Assembly (NCBI RefSeq): GCF_947623445.1
Contig: NC_135247.1
Coordinates: 14,076,501-14,140,500 of the forward strand
Source of the DNA: Clavelina lepadiformis
Taxonomy: Eukaryota > Chordata > Ascidiacea > Aplousobranchia > Clavelinidae
DNA length: 64,000 nucleotides
Direction of reading: 5' to 3'
The notes under the pieces are model-generated. The model was given only the letters and a program-made list of their open reading frames with translations. It made no database searches and was not told where the DNA came from. Below, in pieces: positions 12,721 through 26,327 of this stretch. The position numbers and the translations under genes were made by a program. How positions within the stretch are numbered: position 1 is the first letter of the stretch; every line of letters begins with the position of its first letter.

Positions 12721-14050
12721 GCGTGAAACAATTAACCTCGAAGCCAAAGGTCGGACGGTAGCAAAAATCGCTTTTCTATAATCGGAAGTATCATTTTCAA
12801 GCAAAGTTTATGATTGAAAGCAAACTATTTCTGGTGAGACTTGTGCAGGTGTTTAAGAGTCGACTTGCAACATCAGTATACATTGAAACAGAATATTCGT
12901 ATGTAAGAATCGGGGAATTTGCTTAACGCTATACTGCATATTACATGTTCATGTTATTGCATGTTACTGATGTTGATGAACCACTTTTGAAGTGGCTGCA
13001 GTATATATTGTGGTACATTTTGCACCATCCATACAACACGAAAATGTTTTGAAATCTGAACGACATGAGATTGCGGTATTGTATAACTTTGAAATGCTGC
13101 TTACGCCTCTTCATAGATATCCGAATAACTGTCTACTTAGCGCTACATGGTGTTAGAGATAATTTTGTGGTTAGAAAAAAGAAAAGATTACACATGCCAT
13201 TGCACATGCCGAATTATACTCCAGTTGTAACTTAATCGACATCGTATTATCTGTAAACACTATTGCGGATATGCAGCCGGTAAAACAGCACACTTCTATG
13301 GTCAGCAGATTTAGGGCTTGTTTGCTATTGATGTCAACTGTTTCATTTTATCTAGGTTGTTAGTTTGTCTATTATATATAGTATATACAGAAAAGTTACA
13401 TTGTTTTTCAACCTTCTGTTAGCATTGATGAAAACGAAAATTGTTTGTAGCCTACTGATAATTTGATGATTTGAGAAACTATAGAAAAAGTTTGCTTACT
13501 TCAGCTAAGTAGGCCATACAAATCCAAACTTTGCTTACTAAAATGTTTGTTCTACTGGGCTTGCTTTTTAAAAAAATATCAAATTTGTGAAATCTTGGTA
13601 CTTAATAAAACACAAGTATCCGCTTGACTTTCGGGCTAACCACGATGAAATATCAGATAAAACTTTCAGTAGACTTCTATGTGGTCGGTTGTCTGCTAGG
13701 TCGCAACCCACTGCCAACAACCGCGTATACATCTTGCTCTGTATGGATATCTGGAATGCTGCCAAAAGCCAACTTGATCGGTAATAATCGGTAATAAGCG
13801 AGTAGGATGAGAACTTATTTATGGATAACCGATCAGAGGCTAACCCTTTGTAAAATCTGTATTGACCAAAAGTGCTAAGCATAAGGTAAAAAGAACTGCA
13901 ATGTGACGGTAATCTATAATCACAGAGAATAAGATGATATTTCCATGAAAAATGGATGGATAACCGATTTCATTCATTGGGATTGGCTAAATTTATTGAC
14001 CATATACACAATGTCTGACGCACTACTCCCCAGGTGACATGCCAAATGCA

Positions 14051-14056
14051 TTTATT
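14051..14056 (-). promoter_or_regulatory. Candidate poly(A) signal for LRR-Ig gene
   Basis: TTTATT on the plus strand reads AATAAA on the minus strand, about 41 bp past the stop codon at 14097 of the LRR-Ig membrane protein. Its position is typical for a cleavage and polyadenylation hexamer. Confidence 0.55.
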
Positions 14057-14096
14057 TACAAAGGATTAAACCCAAGCGATATTAACGTTTACCAAA

Positions 14097-17000
14097 TTAC
14101 AAGGACGCATCACTTGACATGCTCCATTCTTCATGATTCAATTGGTTCAGCCACACCTGTACGGAGTCCCTCGGGTTCGATGATTCGCCGCCAAGATTAT
14201 TTCCCATGGTACTGCTTACCAGCTTGCATGACCCAACAAGCGACAAGTTTTTGTAATTGGTTTTGCTTGAATTCCTTGGAACTAACGGTTCCTCTTGCTC
14301 AACGTACTGAGGAAAGTCATTTGTTGACTTGTGTTCGTTGCATCTGAGAAAACAACGCACCAAAACTAATGGAATGTCTCTAATGTATACTTAGTTACAA
14401 ATAGTTTCAAATCCGAATACATGTAATACGTCACCAAGAACCTATCTCATCCAGTTTTACATATGAATAAATATATAAGCCAAGGTTAGGTTATGAAGCA
14501 AGTAAGTAAGTTGGTGAATTACTTGTCTGGCATCCTCTATTAATTACGTATAAACAACGTCTCGGTACTATGTAGTTTTTTTCATAACCATTTAAATAGA
14601 AAAATGAGGATTATGAAGAAAGGGTAATGCTGCACACTGTGCAGACAAACCTTTTTTTTGCGAAAACAGGATTTGACGAAAATAAAAGTAACACTTTCGA
14701 TAAGACACCCACACTGCATACCTTAACACCCCACGGCGGCGGCTCTTCTTATCGAGAAGATTATAATTTTGAAGAACACACAATAGCGGTGGAATAAACG
14801 AGAGACTCATAAAAAATCCTCCAACTATCCAAACTACCAACATGTCGTTTTCAAGATTGGATGAGGTGAGAGTAAAGTTTGCGCAAACCTATATAGATGA
14901 AATATTCCGATGCCAGTATCTTGTAACATATTTGAAAGAAACATGCGGTGACTACCGTAATTTCTAAATTTATCGTCAATTAGTTTTTATTCACTGGATA
15001 CGATTTATTTATACGTTGGATGTTACTTACCTGCACGGTAGGATAAGCTTCATTAAAGAGGCAGATAACGTATCGGCAAGAACGACATCCATCTTTGATC
15101 GCGAGGTCGTTGTCGACACGATTGATGTTGTGACGTGAAACTATCTCAAATTCTCGGTCTTGCCAAATTCGACAAAGTTGAGCCTGCCACGAGGCAAAAA
15201 ATTGACGGTTTGTCGAAACTATTTAGCTCGTTTGACCACCGTGTATTAAATACTTGCTTCCTGTGGTAATGTTAACTTATAACGCGTCTAGACAAGAAAG
15301 AGGTGGATAATTTGTCCGTCTTTGCAAAAAGAGACTTTCTTTTCTTTTTCAAGGAATTACGGCTGTCGCAGTCGACATTAAGTCATTGCAAAGCAATTAA
15401 CAAGACTCCGCAGACGATGAAATGAATAGTCTTCAAAAATTCTTTTCAAATTGTTCAAAGGTCTGTTCTTCTATGCACTAGATGGGTCTCGCATGTCACG
15501 TATCATGACATGTACGGAACGCTGTCCGCAGGATTACGTCATTATTTGCAACACGCTAAACATGGGCTAAAATTTTTTTAACCTGTGCTCTATTGTGTTA
15601 TCAAGAGCGTTGCATGTATTTGTGCACTGAGTGTAGACAATATAAACAACAAACACATTGCATTATTTTGGGATTCGAATTCTGACGCACCATTAATCCT
15701 AGCCAACGTAAAGAAATACCATGAATTTGTTTGACGCCATTTCTTCAATCAGAACTTTGATAGCGCCTCGGAGTGGATCTTCCAGCTTGATTGTAGCTTG
15801 TGTTTCATTTGTGAAGTTGTACCTTGGAATCAGAAAGTATAACAAAACGAGAATTAACAACTTTTTACTGTAAAAGTTTTCCTCGGCTTAACGGAAATAG
15901 TGTTTGAAAAGTAATATTGTTATCATGGAGAACTAAAACACTTATAGTCTTAAGTGAGAACCGTCACACTTCACCCTAATGAGAGCAAGCATTTCATCTA
16001 TTCTTGGCGACATGACGCAGTGCAGGCTGACTCAAGCTTCTGCACGTTGCATATTACAGTACATCCGTTCCTCAAGTATCACACCTGGCGGCAAGTTTGG
16101 TTTTATCAGTATAACGTTATGGACATAGCTTACAACTGCCATAATTATAAAAATTAAATGCAATGTCATTCGGAAATGTTTGGACATACTGCCAATATAT
16201 TTCTTTCGGGTTCTTTATGTCGATGTTGGCTATAGTTACTTGCTAAAATGATGCTTCCCAACTGACACCTTCTCACGGTCCTCTGTCCAGGATGCGTGCT
16301 TTTTGAAAATATGCAAAGTAAAGATTGCAACAGCAGAGCCTCAACCCGGAAAGTTCTGCAGCAGAAAGCAAGGAAGTTGCCTTGAAATTAAGGCGAGCCA
16401 TTATTGATGCTTTTAAATACCATCGCCCAACAATACTGCCTGCAGCTGAACGTCAAGGGCATAACTTGGAAAAAGCTCACTGTCATTAAGCACCTTGTCA
16501 TCCTCCTCCAAGAATCCGAATAAACCTCTGCAAACAAGCTGGCTTTTCCCAATTTTTCCCAATCTTGTTAGTTCAATTCACAATAAATGGGAAATGCGAC
16601 CTTGCCCCGTTTGTTAATGGTTTCTCGTCTACCATCTCTGCCAGGGGCGGAGATTGAGTGGGTGTGCGAAAATGTTGATAATCACAGCATCTACTATGTA
16701 TACAAGATGTTACCTTCATCATTGTCCTTATTCCCTATTCCTTTCCCCCAAGCCCCAGTCTAAAACACCGGGGATTTTAACTATACCAACCTGGTGACTG
16801 GAGGTAAAATCAAACCAATAGCGACTGCCTGGCTACTTGGTCAACATATAACTACATGTTCCTTTTTCCAGCTCAAAAAAGCCAGTCGTTTTCTTTTCTG
16901 CACGCTAGGGATCAAGAAAAAAATACCGACTTGGAGTTCGCTAGCACTGACTCTGAGGACAACCAATTGCCGAACAGATGTGTGCTTCAGAATTTCCGCT

Positions 17001-20000
17001 GTGCGAACATCAACCTCTCGCTAATAGTAATTGCTTGAAAACTCATGACATCAGTTTTAAGCGCACTCCAGTGAAGCTATGAAGTTGATACAATTATATA
17101 TGAACTTCGGAAAGGCTGGACTGAAAGCACCTAAGCCTACTAGCCAACGAATTTGCATCAGATTTATTGCCACCTGATTATGCCCAGGCTTAAAAAGATT
17201 TTTGCAGTGCTCTGATATTAACGCCAAAAAGACAATCCTAAGCGGCCACCACCCTAACCACTGAATGTGATACATTTTAACGTTCCTTCGTTCGTGCCTC
17301 TGCAGGCAGAGCTTCTAACAAAGCTGCCGCGAATTTGCTAGAGAGACTTAATGCCAAAAAGCTAGAGGGGTGGACGGAATCCGTCAAAAACATCTATTTC
17401 TTACATTTGAGCCGAAAGACATGAAGAATTCAACAGCCTTACCGGCCGATCATCTCATTCTTTGCATCCATGTCCCATTTCTGCGAAAGCCATCGTCAAT
17501 TAGCTGGTGAAAAACGAGATGCACGAGGAGAAAGAGTGCAAATCTTGTGGCAAAGTCGTGTGTTTGTGAAAACACTTGGCATGGAAACAAATTTGGTGAA
17601 TTTTCTCCTGAAGAGCTTGCCGTCCCCTTTTAGCAAACAAAGCCATGCAAGATCCTCGATCCAGGCAACATCTGCACGAATCTCCGGTATACTCCATACT
17701 GATGAAAACGATGAAAACGATTTTTTTGGTTTAATCGCTCTCTCTTCTAAAAGACATGTTTTTGAAATGGTACATGCTTAAATTTCTTCTATTATGTAAT
17801 TACAATATGACTACATTTGAAATATAAGATTTTGGACAGTTGTAAATGTTGTGCCGGTTGGAAGAAACAAACAAGCGATAGCACAAACAACGGAGTCAAT
17901 AATTAAATAGAGAAAAGGAGTTCTCAAAGACAAATAAAGCCTTCGGCTTTAGATAAATCCAATTCATTAATACAGCTCATCATATTCGCTATATCGTAGT
18001 GTCCACGTTGGAAAGTTATACCTATCCCTAAACAACAACATAAGCTTTATTACTGGCTGCCTTCGCCCCACGGCTCCATCCTAATAGACCCCATGCCAAT
18101 GCTTACAGGGATTACCAAATTACAAACGCGCAAAGAAACACAGTGGTTAGACTGGTTGAAAGAGCTCTAGTGAATTGTAGCCGCACCCTTTGAGTGATCT
18201 GGTAACAACGGGCCAACAAAGGTACGGAACTTGAGCGATTCCCGCACGGCGTTCTCTTGTTTGCCATGCTGTCGAATGCGCATTGTAGATCCAGTTACAA
18301 TGTTCTGCATAGATGCTTGGGCTTCCAAATGAGAAAACACAAGCCAACTTGCGCAGTTCACTATACTACCAAATATCATGGCGTCAGCTGGTTCTAATAT
18401 GCCATGGAAAGCTTGATTCGCCTTAAATTGTCTTCGAACCGAATTATAGCAAGATTTAACTGTCATATTTTCCTTTGAGATCATTGACCGTCTCTCTCCT
18501 GTGAGTGTAGTGCAGTACATGAAACTGCTCACCGCATTGTATGTAATTGCCCGCCCCCCATCTAGGGACAACCTGAAGAAACACAGGGTTTCCACAACAT
18601 TAACGAGGAAATCACCTTTTGAATCCAGGGTATGGAGGGAGTAACATAAACTATACTTCTCGTTAGATAGAAGAAGAAGCTTAAGAACAGTGAGAAATTA
18701 CGTCGAGCAAAGATTGAGCTTCCTATTCCAAGAAAAGGGATTATGATATCCATACCATGGCTAAATATTATTGATAGTTTAACCGGGAGAATTGTATGGC
18801 AACAAAGTTTCACGGGAATTTACCGATTTCAGAAACCTCTAAAAATACAGTTTTGATGTCAAATTGTGCATTCCCAAATACTGTACCTGTAAGTCAATGG
18901 CAACTCCAGCGCAGGACTGAGTATGGTTACTGAGGCATTGAAGCCAATGGCGCATTGCGATCGAATTTTTTTGACGCCAAGCTGATTTGGAATAAACAAA
19001 TATCGACTTAATTCACAAATTCAGTTTTGGAACATAACATAAGTTGCTTATAATTTTTATTCTAATGTCAGGAAAAGAAGAAGCTTACTTCATTTTGTCT
19101 TGACGTGGCATTTCGGTTTGAATAAAAAGTTCCGTCGCTTCTGGTTGGTTGTAGAGTTGCCTGTACTGTACGGAAGACTTCTTAAAATATCTATCAATTT
19201 CTAACGCCTAAAACTATGGTTGTCTATATTTAAAGTCTTTAAGCGTAAATTATTGCATATCCCTGGAAAAGAAAACTTTAACCTTAACGTAACCTTAATC
19301 CTTTTTACCCTCCGAGGTAATGGCATCGAGTCCATCCAGTAGTTGAGTAAAGTACTTTGGCTTTTCTTCAATCAATCGAGCTTCCAGAAAAGATGTACCG
19401 GCAAAATTTTCTGCGACACAGATAAAGCTGCTCCCGCCTGCTCAAATCAGGTTTTAAAGTAAGTTGTTTGACATGAAAATAAAAAATAAAGCGACATTGT
19501 GTATTGTGCCTAAAACTGCGGATAACTTACTCCAATACTTTACAAATTGTGTCACACATTTTACTGCATGGGCTATGTATAATTGTTATTGCTTATATTT
19601 TACTAAAAGTGCAGCAATATGTCAATCTCTACGTGGTTATAATTGTTAAAACGCTGTTTATAACATACGGTTAAAACAAGCAATCAGCAAATAAGACATT
19701 GCGAGGAATGAAAAAGAAAATGCTTACTCATCTCCGTGACCATGATAGCGGTTGTACGTACCGTCAGTTTTGTTGTAAAAGTACGCTGTCATAAGGTCAC
19801 CATCATCTGACCCACTTTTGCAAGTTACTAAAGCGCTGCTGTTGTGATGTAGATATATAGTCGCCATAGAAGGATATATTTCGAGAGATCTAGTTATTGC
19901 AGTTTGGCCGAATTTGATTAAGTAATCATCAGATATATTTCCGGCAAAAATCTTAGCGTCAGGTTTAACGCATTTGCTTTTGTAAACGCCTGTGGCATTT

Positions 20001-21662
20001 ACGTATGGCAAGAGATAGGAAACCAAGCCATACCGAGAAGTGCATTTTAGCGTTTCATGTTTTACCACATTTACGCTCCCAGCACTTTTGGTTGCACGTA
20101 AGTTGTGTTGTAACCAACTGCTGAAGTTCAAAAGCTTGCAAGAACACAAGAAAGGATTGGCGTACACACTCAAGTGCATTAGTCCACCAAGTCGATTCAA
20201 AATATTTTCTTCATTTGGGAGATCATAAAGTTTGTTTCGTTCAAGGTAAAGTGATTGTAGTTTTGGAAGATTGAGGAGAGATTTCCAAGGAAACTGTATC
20301 AATATGTTTCCGGACAAATCCAATCTTAACAAGAAAGGCAAGAAATGTGACCAAATATTTTAAAATAATTCATTTGTAGCAGTCTTAAACAAACGTGCAT
20401 CTACAATGTCGAAGAAAAACTCACGTTTTTAGACTTTTAAGATTGGCAAAAGCGTTTGTTGATATCGATACTATGTTGTTGTCGTTCAGATTCAATGTTT
20501 CTAGCGCTTGGAAACTTTCAAATACCTCAAAAGGATTGACTGAGTTAATTGCATGTTAAGAAATTAGTCCTAACACTGCTGCATTATTAGAGCGGCGAAA
20601 AAGCAACAACAAAATAACGAATGAACTCTGCAATAACTTTCGCGAGCATTGTAAAAAATTTCGGATATCCTCTACAAGATAATCTTCGCCATCTACAAAC
20701 GATAAATAATTTAACAACTTGAGACATATGTGTCGTGGATAAGCATAAAAATATTATTCGACAATGGAGGTTTTTGGGGAAATAAGTCAATTATTCATGA
20801 TTTCAGTATGCTTACAGCACTTTGGAATTATTTTTTGCAAAAGCTTAGATTCGCAAGGCCATATACTATCGTCTTATAAACTGCTATCATAAAGTTAAAA
20901 GTAAGAAACTCTTAAAGCTTAACGTAAAACTTGTTTTTGCTTAAAGTGTATAGTAATAAACGATTACCTGCGGAACCCTCCAAAACTTAATAGTCAAGAG
21001 ATACAATAACGTTATAATGAGACAAATTTATAAGTTTTAATCTGAATTACTCACTTAAAAATTTTTGTCTTTTAGTTTTACGAAATCATGTATATGCTGT
21101 ACAGTTTTAAAAAATATATAACAGAATCAATGTAAAACAAATGTCTCTAATCTTGAAAAGATACCGTACACGTTATTAGAAAATATGCAATAAGCAAATT
21201 GCATTTGCATTAACTTCTTCTGCGAATATAAATGTTACATCTTTATATCTAGAAGTTGGTCCATCGCACTGTGATCGACTTAATATCTTAATATAATAAT
21301 ATTGAATGACATGAAACTATACTCACCATTGAAGTTATATTGGTCAGGATGTTGTTTGAAAATCTCAGCATTTTAATATCTTTGGGAATACCAACTGGTA
21401 TTTTGGTGAATTTCTTGCCATTACACGCAACGTAATATTGTTCAGCATTACAACTGAAATAGAACAATAATATGTAACCAAAATATAAGCGGTATGTGTG
21501 GGCTACCTATCAACGTTTTTATATTTCGAGGTGACATTGTAATACCTACCAGCAGCCAAATGGGCAAGCTGTGTCATTTTCTGAAGTCTTGCAGCTGCCC
21601 ACAATTCCTCGTACAAGCACACCTATCAGAAGGCTTAAAATCCCAAAGCTCGTCAAATACAT
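14097..21662 (-). CDS. LRR and Ig domain single-pass membrane protein (partial exon model)
   Basis: Visible exons, 5' to 3': 21550-21662 (signal peptide, then CPFGC of LRRNT), 21327-21453 (LRRNT), 20425-20539 (LRR, LETLNLNDNNI), 19728-20324 (LRR LDLSGN, LRRCT with NPFLCSC, start of Ig), 19309-19437 (Ig F strand, FICVAENFAG), 19089-19180, 18887-18981, one starting at 18572, 15720-15822, 15031-15183, 14722-14888 (membrane segment from about MLVVWIVGG, then KKSRRRG stop-transfer), 14097-14343 (tail and stop). Each directly adjoining pair is phase-compatible. At least one LRR exon between 20540 and 21326, one Ig exon between 19438 and 19727, and the link from 18572 to 15822 are unresolved. An alternative donor (GTACGT) would end the LRRCT exon at 19762. 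The predicted product is a type I surface receptor or adhesion protein with an ectodomain bearing N-glycosylation motifs and a tail of about 90 residues. The domain order recalls LRIG/LRRN/ISLR-like proteins; orthology is not assigned. The 3' part could instead be a separate gene. Confidence 0.72.
15823..18146. other. Unexplained interval inside the LRR-Ig gene
   Basis: No phase-compatible exon was found between about 18167 and 15822, although the gene appears to cross the interval. Several short plus-strand frames (for example 17470-17781, with a CxxC-type stretch in another frame near 17530) and a minus frame at 17057-17275 have non-random-looking composition but are interrupted. A decayed mobile element is possible. 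I recognise no family. Confidence 0.3.
18167..18572 (-). CDS. Long open exon of the LRR-Ig gene, 3' limit uncertain
   Basis: A strong acceptor (pyrimidine tract then CAG) ends at 18573. The frame entered in phase 2 from the exon 18887-18981 stays open for about 135 codons to a stop at 18167-18169. It contains cysteines and an NMT glycosylation site and has no recognised domain. A good early donor (GCG|GTGAGC) would cut it to 40 nt; otherwise it is one of the longest minus-strand frames outside recognised genes. It may be a true ectodomain exon or partly intron. Confidence 0.45.
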
Positions 21663-22900
21663 CTCACAAAATGAGTTTAACTAGCAAGGACGCACTGGCG
21701 CAATTTACATTCTGTTAATTTTAATTGTTCGTCTTAAATTTTATCATTAGGCCTAACAACCTTTTCCGTGTCTACCCCTATGCGATAGGTGTAATTAGAT
21801 ATATAGGAAGTAGCAGCAGCTTTCGCAGCAACACGTAACAATTTCGTAATTGCTTGTGCAATTTACTCTAAAGCGACCACTTGTGACTAATCCGATAAAT
21901 TTGCAATAGTGTCCTCAGTTAAATGATGTTTATCTCTTGTATATTTTGTAAAAAGTCAAAACACACAAGACTGCCGCAATATTGTATTTAGAATGGAATA
22001 ATGTAACGGTTATGAAAATGTGGTACCACATTCAGAATAAAACTTCAACGATTCTTCATACATATACAGTATAGTGATGTGTAAACGACCAAATTCAAAA
22101 ACAGTTTTTTATGGGAAAAAATGAGACCACGACGACTTGAGTCGCAAATAGCTTAAAATGAGATTTTCAGAAATGAAATTTGTTTTGAACTTCACGTTGA
22201 ATGGATGCAGTTGAAGAAATAGACAAGTTTGCTTTTTCCCATGCCACCTTTATGATCAAATGCCTTCGGCTGGTTGCTGCTTGTTCATGTTTGACTTACC
22301 AATCTGCCACCTTTCGTCTTGTCACTATACATTATACACCAGGTTAACAATATGCATATTGGTAGGGAAATATTCGTTATGAATCTCTTGTTGAATATTT
22401 CTTTTTAGAAAAATGATATTTCGGTTTTGTTTACCTGGTAAAAAATACATTTTTGCCACGTTTTTTTGCCAATATTCTCATCTTGGTTTGGCGATAATTT
22501 AAATCGATGCACGTTGCTTTTGGAATGTATTCGCTTGCCCTCAGATCCTGACCTTCCACGTCATAAAATGTGTCTTGATCCACCTAAACAGAGAATTAAA
22601 ATATTTACATTTTGCATACAAAGTAGTAAAATACTCCAAATCATGGAGAATCACGAAGTATATGGAGTATTTTTGGAAAGAGCATATTTTAAGATACGAC
22701 GTTTAGAGTCGAGCAACAGTTTCCCGTGACTCATATATTTACGTAGAAGATTTAGACAGTACAAGGCATAAAACGAAATATTTCAAACGTTGCATAATTT
22801 TGGTAAAGTCTAATTTTGTCGCGAACGTGACAATACCGGACACCAAACCTTATATGATCGTTACCAACTGCTGGTTCACTGTCCAGACTATCTAAATACC
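21663..22900. other. Spacer between LRR-Ig start and ADAP 3' end
   Basis: About 1.2 kb between the putative start codon of the LRR-Ig gene and the stop of the upstream same-strand ADAP gene. It should contain the LRR-Ig promoter and the ADAP 3' UTR. The plus-strand frame 22466-22729 lacks domain or splice support. No motif stands out. Confidence 0.5.
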
Positions 22901-25900
22901 CTAATAAGCCACATAATGAATCCGTTTACCAACCTCTAACAAATAGATTGCTGGTTTGATCTGGATATTAATTGACTCTCCTGGTTTTATTCCTCTTCTG
23001 CTGAATAGTTTCCTCCCGCTCTTGAATACAGCAACTTCGATTTTCTTGGCGTTTGTTACATTGGCATACAGCATAATACTTCCATCGTCTGTTTCCATGC
23101 CTTCGTCTGTGAATGAAGATTCGTTTTATATCAGTTGGTTGAAAATATCAGGTACAGTATGATAAAGACAAAATTAAAATCATTCTATTTTCATGAAAAC
23201 TATAACAGAAAGGCAATGGTTGTAACAATATTGGACATTGCTTGGGTAAATTGGGACTAATTCACACAGGGTGAAATATCCGTACACGCACAAATGATAT
23301 GGATCGTGAATACACAAGGACCACTATATCACATGGATAACTTTAATAGGTTAAAAAGCGTTATATGGATTAAAAAGGTTACTCACGATAGTACATCTCG
23401 GGTGAAGATCCGTCGTCCGCTGGAACATCCACCTCCCACACGTCTCCGGCTTCCGCGTAAAAGGGACCCGTAGTTCGCATTAAACCAAAACCCCCAGGGG
23501 CGGTGTCTATGACGGCGATCTCGAAGTCAGATGGAATTTTTATAGGTCCAACAGACGCAGGTGCCTGTGATTGTATTGAAAGCTGTGAACTGACGGTAAA
23601 GAAAAACAAAATGCTGAAACCGCACCTTTATGTGCGATGGCCCCCATATATTTAGTAATTATATCCTATTTATCCCAAATAATTGCTCGGGTAAATTTGT
23701 TTAGGGCTTGAACGATGTTTCGCCGATTTTCATCTCGCAAAACTCAGTTATGCTTTCTGATAAAAATATTGATGTGAAGTATAGATCCCATATTTCCACT
23801 TCTAATTACGCTTCTAATAATATCCCCTTATATATTATGTATAATAGTAAAAGTATTCGATGTACTATCATACTTCAGCTATTTGTGCGCCAACCCAAGG
23901 CGTGACGTAACTTTCAACGTCATCGGGTTCTGTTTCAGTTTGGAAAGCAACAAACCATAAACTTCCATCCATCTCTGTAGAATTAAAAAAAGTAGAAGGG
24001 AGCTTTATTGCCAAATTCAATCTAACACTGATATGTCATTTTGTACAGACAAACACATGAAGGCTTTTTCAGTTAAAGATTTACGATTGCTCAAGGTAAT
24101 ATCGACGGGTCTGGGTTTGGCCTCTTTAAATTCCTTTGTATCAGATTTCGGACTTGATGAACTGCTTGAGGTGGATCTGCTTTTATCATCTGTTTGCTTC
24201 CTCACCGACTTGCGCTGTTAGAATACTATTACGTCATATCTTGCTCACTTCGCAGCCGATATAAGACACGTTAAGACGACTTTAAGAACGTGCAAAGATT
24301 TTTAAAAATGGAGATAAATATAAAACAAGTTCTACTTCGTGACCATCCAGACGACGTATTGAATTGAAGGTGTTTTCTCTCCAGTTCTTCGTAGGATGAA
24401 GTGATGAAAGATTGTCTGGAGCCTCTTGGACGGATGCCGAGTCGAGTTCGGACGCGTTATACTGGTCTTCCAAATCATCTTCCGCCAGCGGAGGTGACGG
24501 ACTTCTCATTTCGAGAGCGGTTTCTGGTGAAGCGCGACTCCTTGATGGAGATCTGTGAGTGTGTGAAGAAGATCTGCTGTTGCATTATCGAGTTACTTAA
24601 TTATTCGGTTCAAGAAGATTAATTATTGTGATTCATGACAATAAGAACACTAATTGAAAATTATTAGATGACGTCTAAAGTGTGGTCCTTCAAATCAACC
24701 AAAGGACCATTAAACCCAGGACAATTTATCCAAAGAACAATTCAAGCCACGGACTATATTCTTGGGTTGTCTTTGGTTTAATCGCCTGGTGTTGAATCGT
24801 CTGTCGGTTAAATTCTTTTTAGTTAAACTAACTTGAAACCTTCGAAAACTGTGCAAAGTATGAAAACATGTACAAGATATACATATACATGTATAGTATA
24901 CCCTGATTGTTCTTTTAAGACTACTTCTTCGTACGGAGCCACATCAACTGGATGTCGCTCCTTGGCTAGGTTTAGTCTTGGTGGTTTTGCAGGAGCGTCC
25001 GATACGGAAACGTTGTTGTGATCTGAAAGCAAAACAGAAGAAATCTAGGATGTTTATATACACTTATACAGCATAAGTCTTAACTAAACGACCGAGTAAT
25101 CTGCTGCGGACACTTATCGCAACTTACATTTACCAACTCAGCAAGGGTTTACGCTGTTCATAATTCTTATGTTTTTTTTGGAATTTTTACCATTTTTGCC
25201 TTCTCTTGAAGAGTTTATTGGTAAGATAGCGTCACGTTTCACGCTGTCCAGAGCAACATCTGTATCAAAAGTAAAGCTTACACCTCAACAACGTTATCCT
25301 AAAATTTCAGATTGCTCTTAATAACGAATCTTGACAAGATATGTTTACGATAAACGGTGAATATTTATGGTAAATTTATTTTGAAAGTTACAAAGGATAG
25401 TGTCGTTGTCATGCTCACCTTGAATAACTGTGACAACATCCTGAACCGAGTCGACGTCGGATGCGAGTTGATAAACGTCTTCCTTCTCCCAATCCTCTTC
25501 CGAGTCGTCACTAAACTTTTTGGAATCTGCTTGCCGCACTATTGGACTATCGTCCGACTCCTCGTCCTCAGCATCCGATGTTTCTATCGGAATTTCACTC
25601 ACTTCATCGTCTCCAACGTAGTCTGAGTTTGTTTGTAGTTTTTGATTTGTAACAGTTTTTGAGGCGAGCTTTGCCACTATTTTCGTACCGTGCTTTCATT
25701 TAATTTTTAACTCACCATCGTTTTGGTTTGCTCGGACCTTTGTCGTGCTGCTTCTGTTGTGTTTTGTGCTTCCTTTCTTCATCTTGGCTATTTTTGCGCC
25801 ACTTCCGCTTCTTCGATTTGTTTTCTTTGTAAATTAAACATTCAATCATTATTGTTAAAAGTGATTTTTGTCATCTAATGATGTTTTGCATTATCAAAAA

Positions 25901-26327
25901 AGGTTTGAAATACGTAAACACGTTTTGTTGATGATTTTTGCTGAAGATCAACGTAGTTTTACGCCGTCCTTATCTCACAGCACCTTTTCAAATAGAGGCA
26001 CGCGGCCACTTGGAGTTCCGTCAATCGCTTCCTTTGAAGAATTACTGTTGGAAACTGTGACGACATATACGCAGTAAATATAATAAGTTCTTTGTTCGAT
26101 CAAAAATAAGTTCCTCGGAGGGGGGTAGTTTATCAGTTATTGCAGTTTGTTTTAAATGTTATCGAGTGACAATAATTTGCAAAGGGATACCAACCTGTAG
26201 GGGGTTCGTACTTCTGTGATAAACCAGCAAAAGCGTTTGGGTTGTTGGCCATCCCATGGCTTCCGTTATTTTTGTTCGTCCCAGTTTCCTCTTTCGGATT
26301 CCACACGACCGTGCATGAATTCAGAAC
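22901..26327 (-). other. Unrecognised C-terminal extension of ADAP (or separate downstream gene)
   Basis: Ten phase-consistent exons encode about 520 residues. First comes a polar part, then a basic stretch (25716-25824), then an acidic Ser/Asp/Glu-rich stretch (25419-25676, including SDDSEEDWEKEDVYQL), then a Ser/Pro-rich region (24336-24573) and a Ser-rich one (24085-24214). Last comes about 190 residues of globular, probably beta-rich sequence (23974 to 22901: SLWFVAFQTE, APGGFGLMRTTGPF, MLYANVTNAKKIEVAVFKSG). I recognise no family. Continuity with ADAP rests on phase 0 at the 26764/26327 junction and the absence of a convincing new start codon or promoter gap. A separate gene remains possible. 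The donor at 24336 (GTAGAA) is weak. Confidence 0.65.

Larger units (their letters stand above)
11088..14096. other. Spacer between convergent IGFBP and LRR-Ig genes
   Basis: The region holds the IGFBP 3' side and otherwise no recognisable exon. The 161-codon minus-strand frame at 11718-12203 and the overlapping two-strand frames at 13568-13882 show no domain, splice context or start context, and I treat them as chance. A solo hAT-like terminus (ending GGAAACCACTG at 12720) is present. Confidence 0.5.

Noticed and set aside
13568..13882. Overlapping open frames on both strands as a gene
   Set aside because: Neither frame has a domain or plausible splice signals; simultaneous openness on both strands is expected sometimes by chance.
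19724..20341. Open frame starting with Met at 20341 as a full 205-aa protein
   Set aside because: The acceptor at 20325-20326 and phase 2 entry from exon 20425-20539 make the LRR motif TLDLSGN; the Met lies in the intron.
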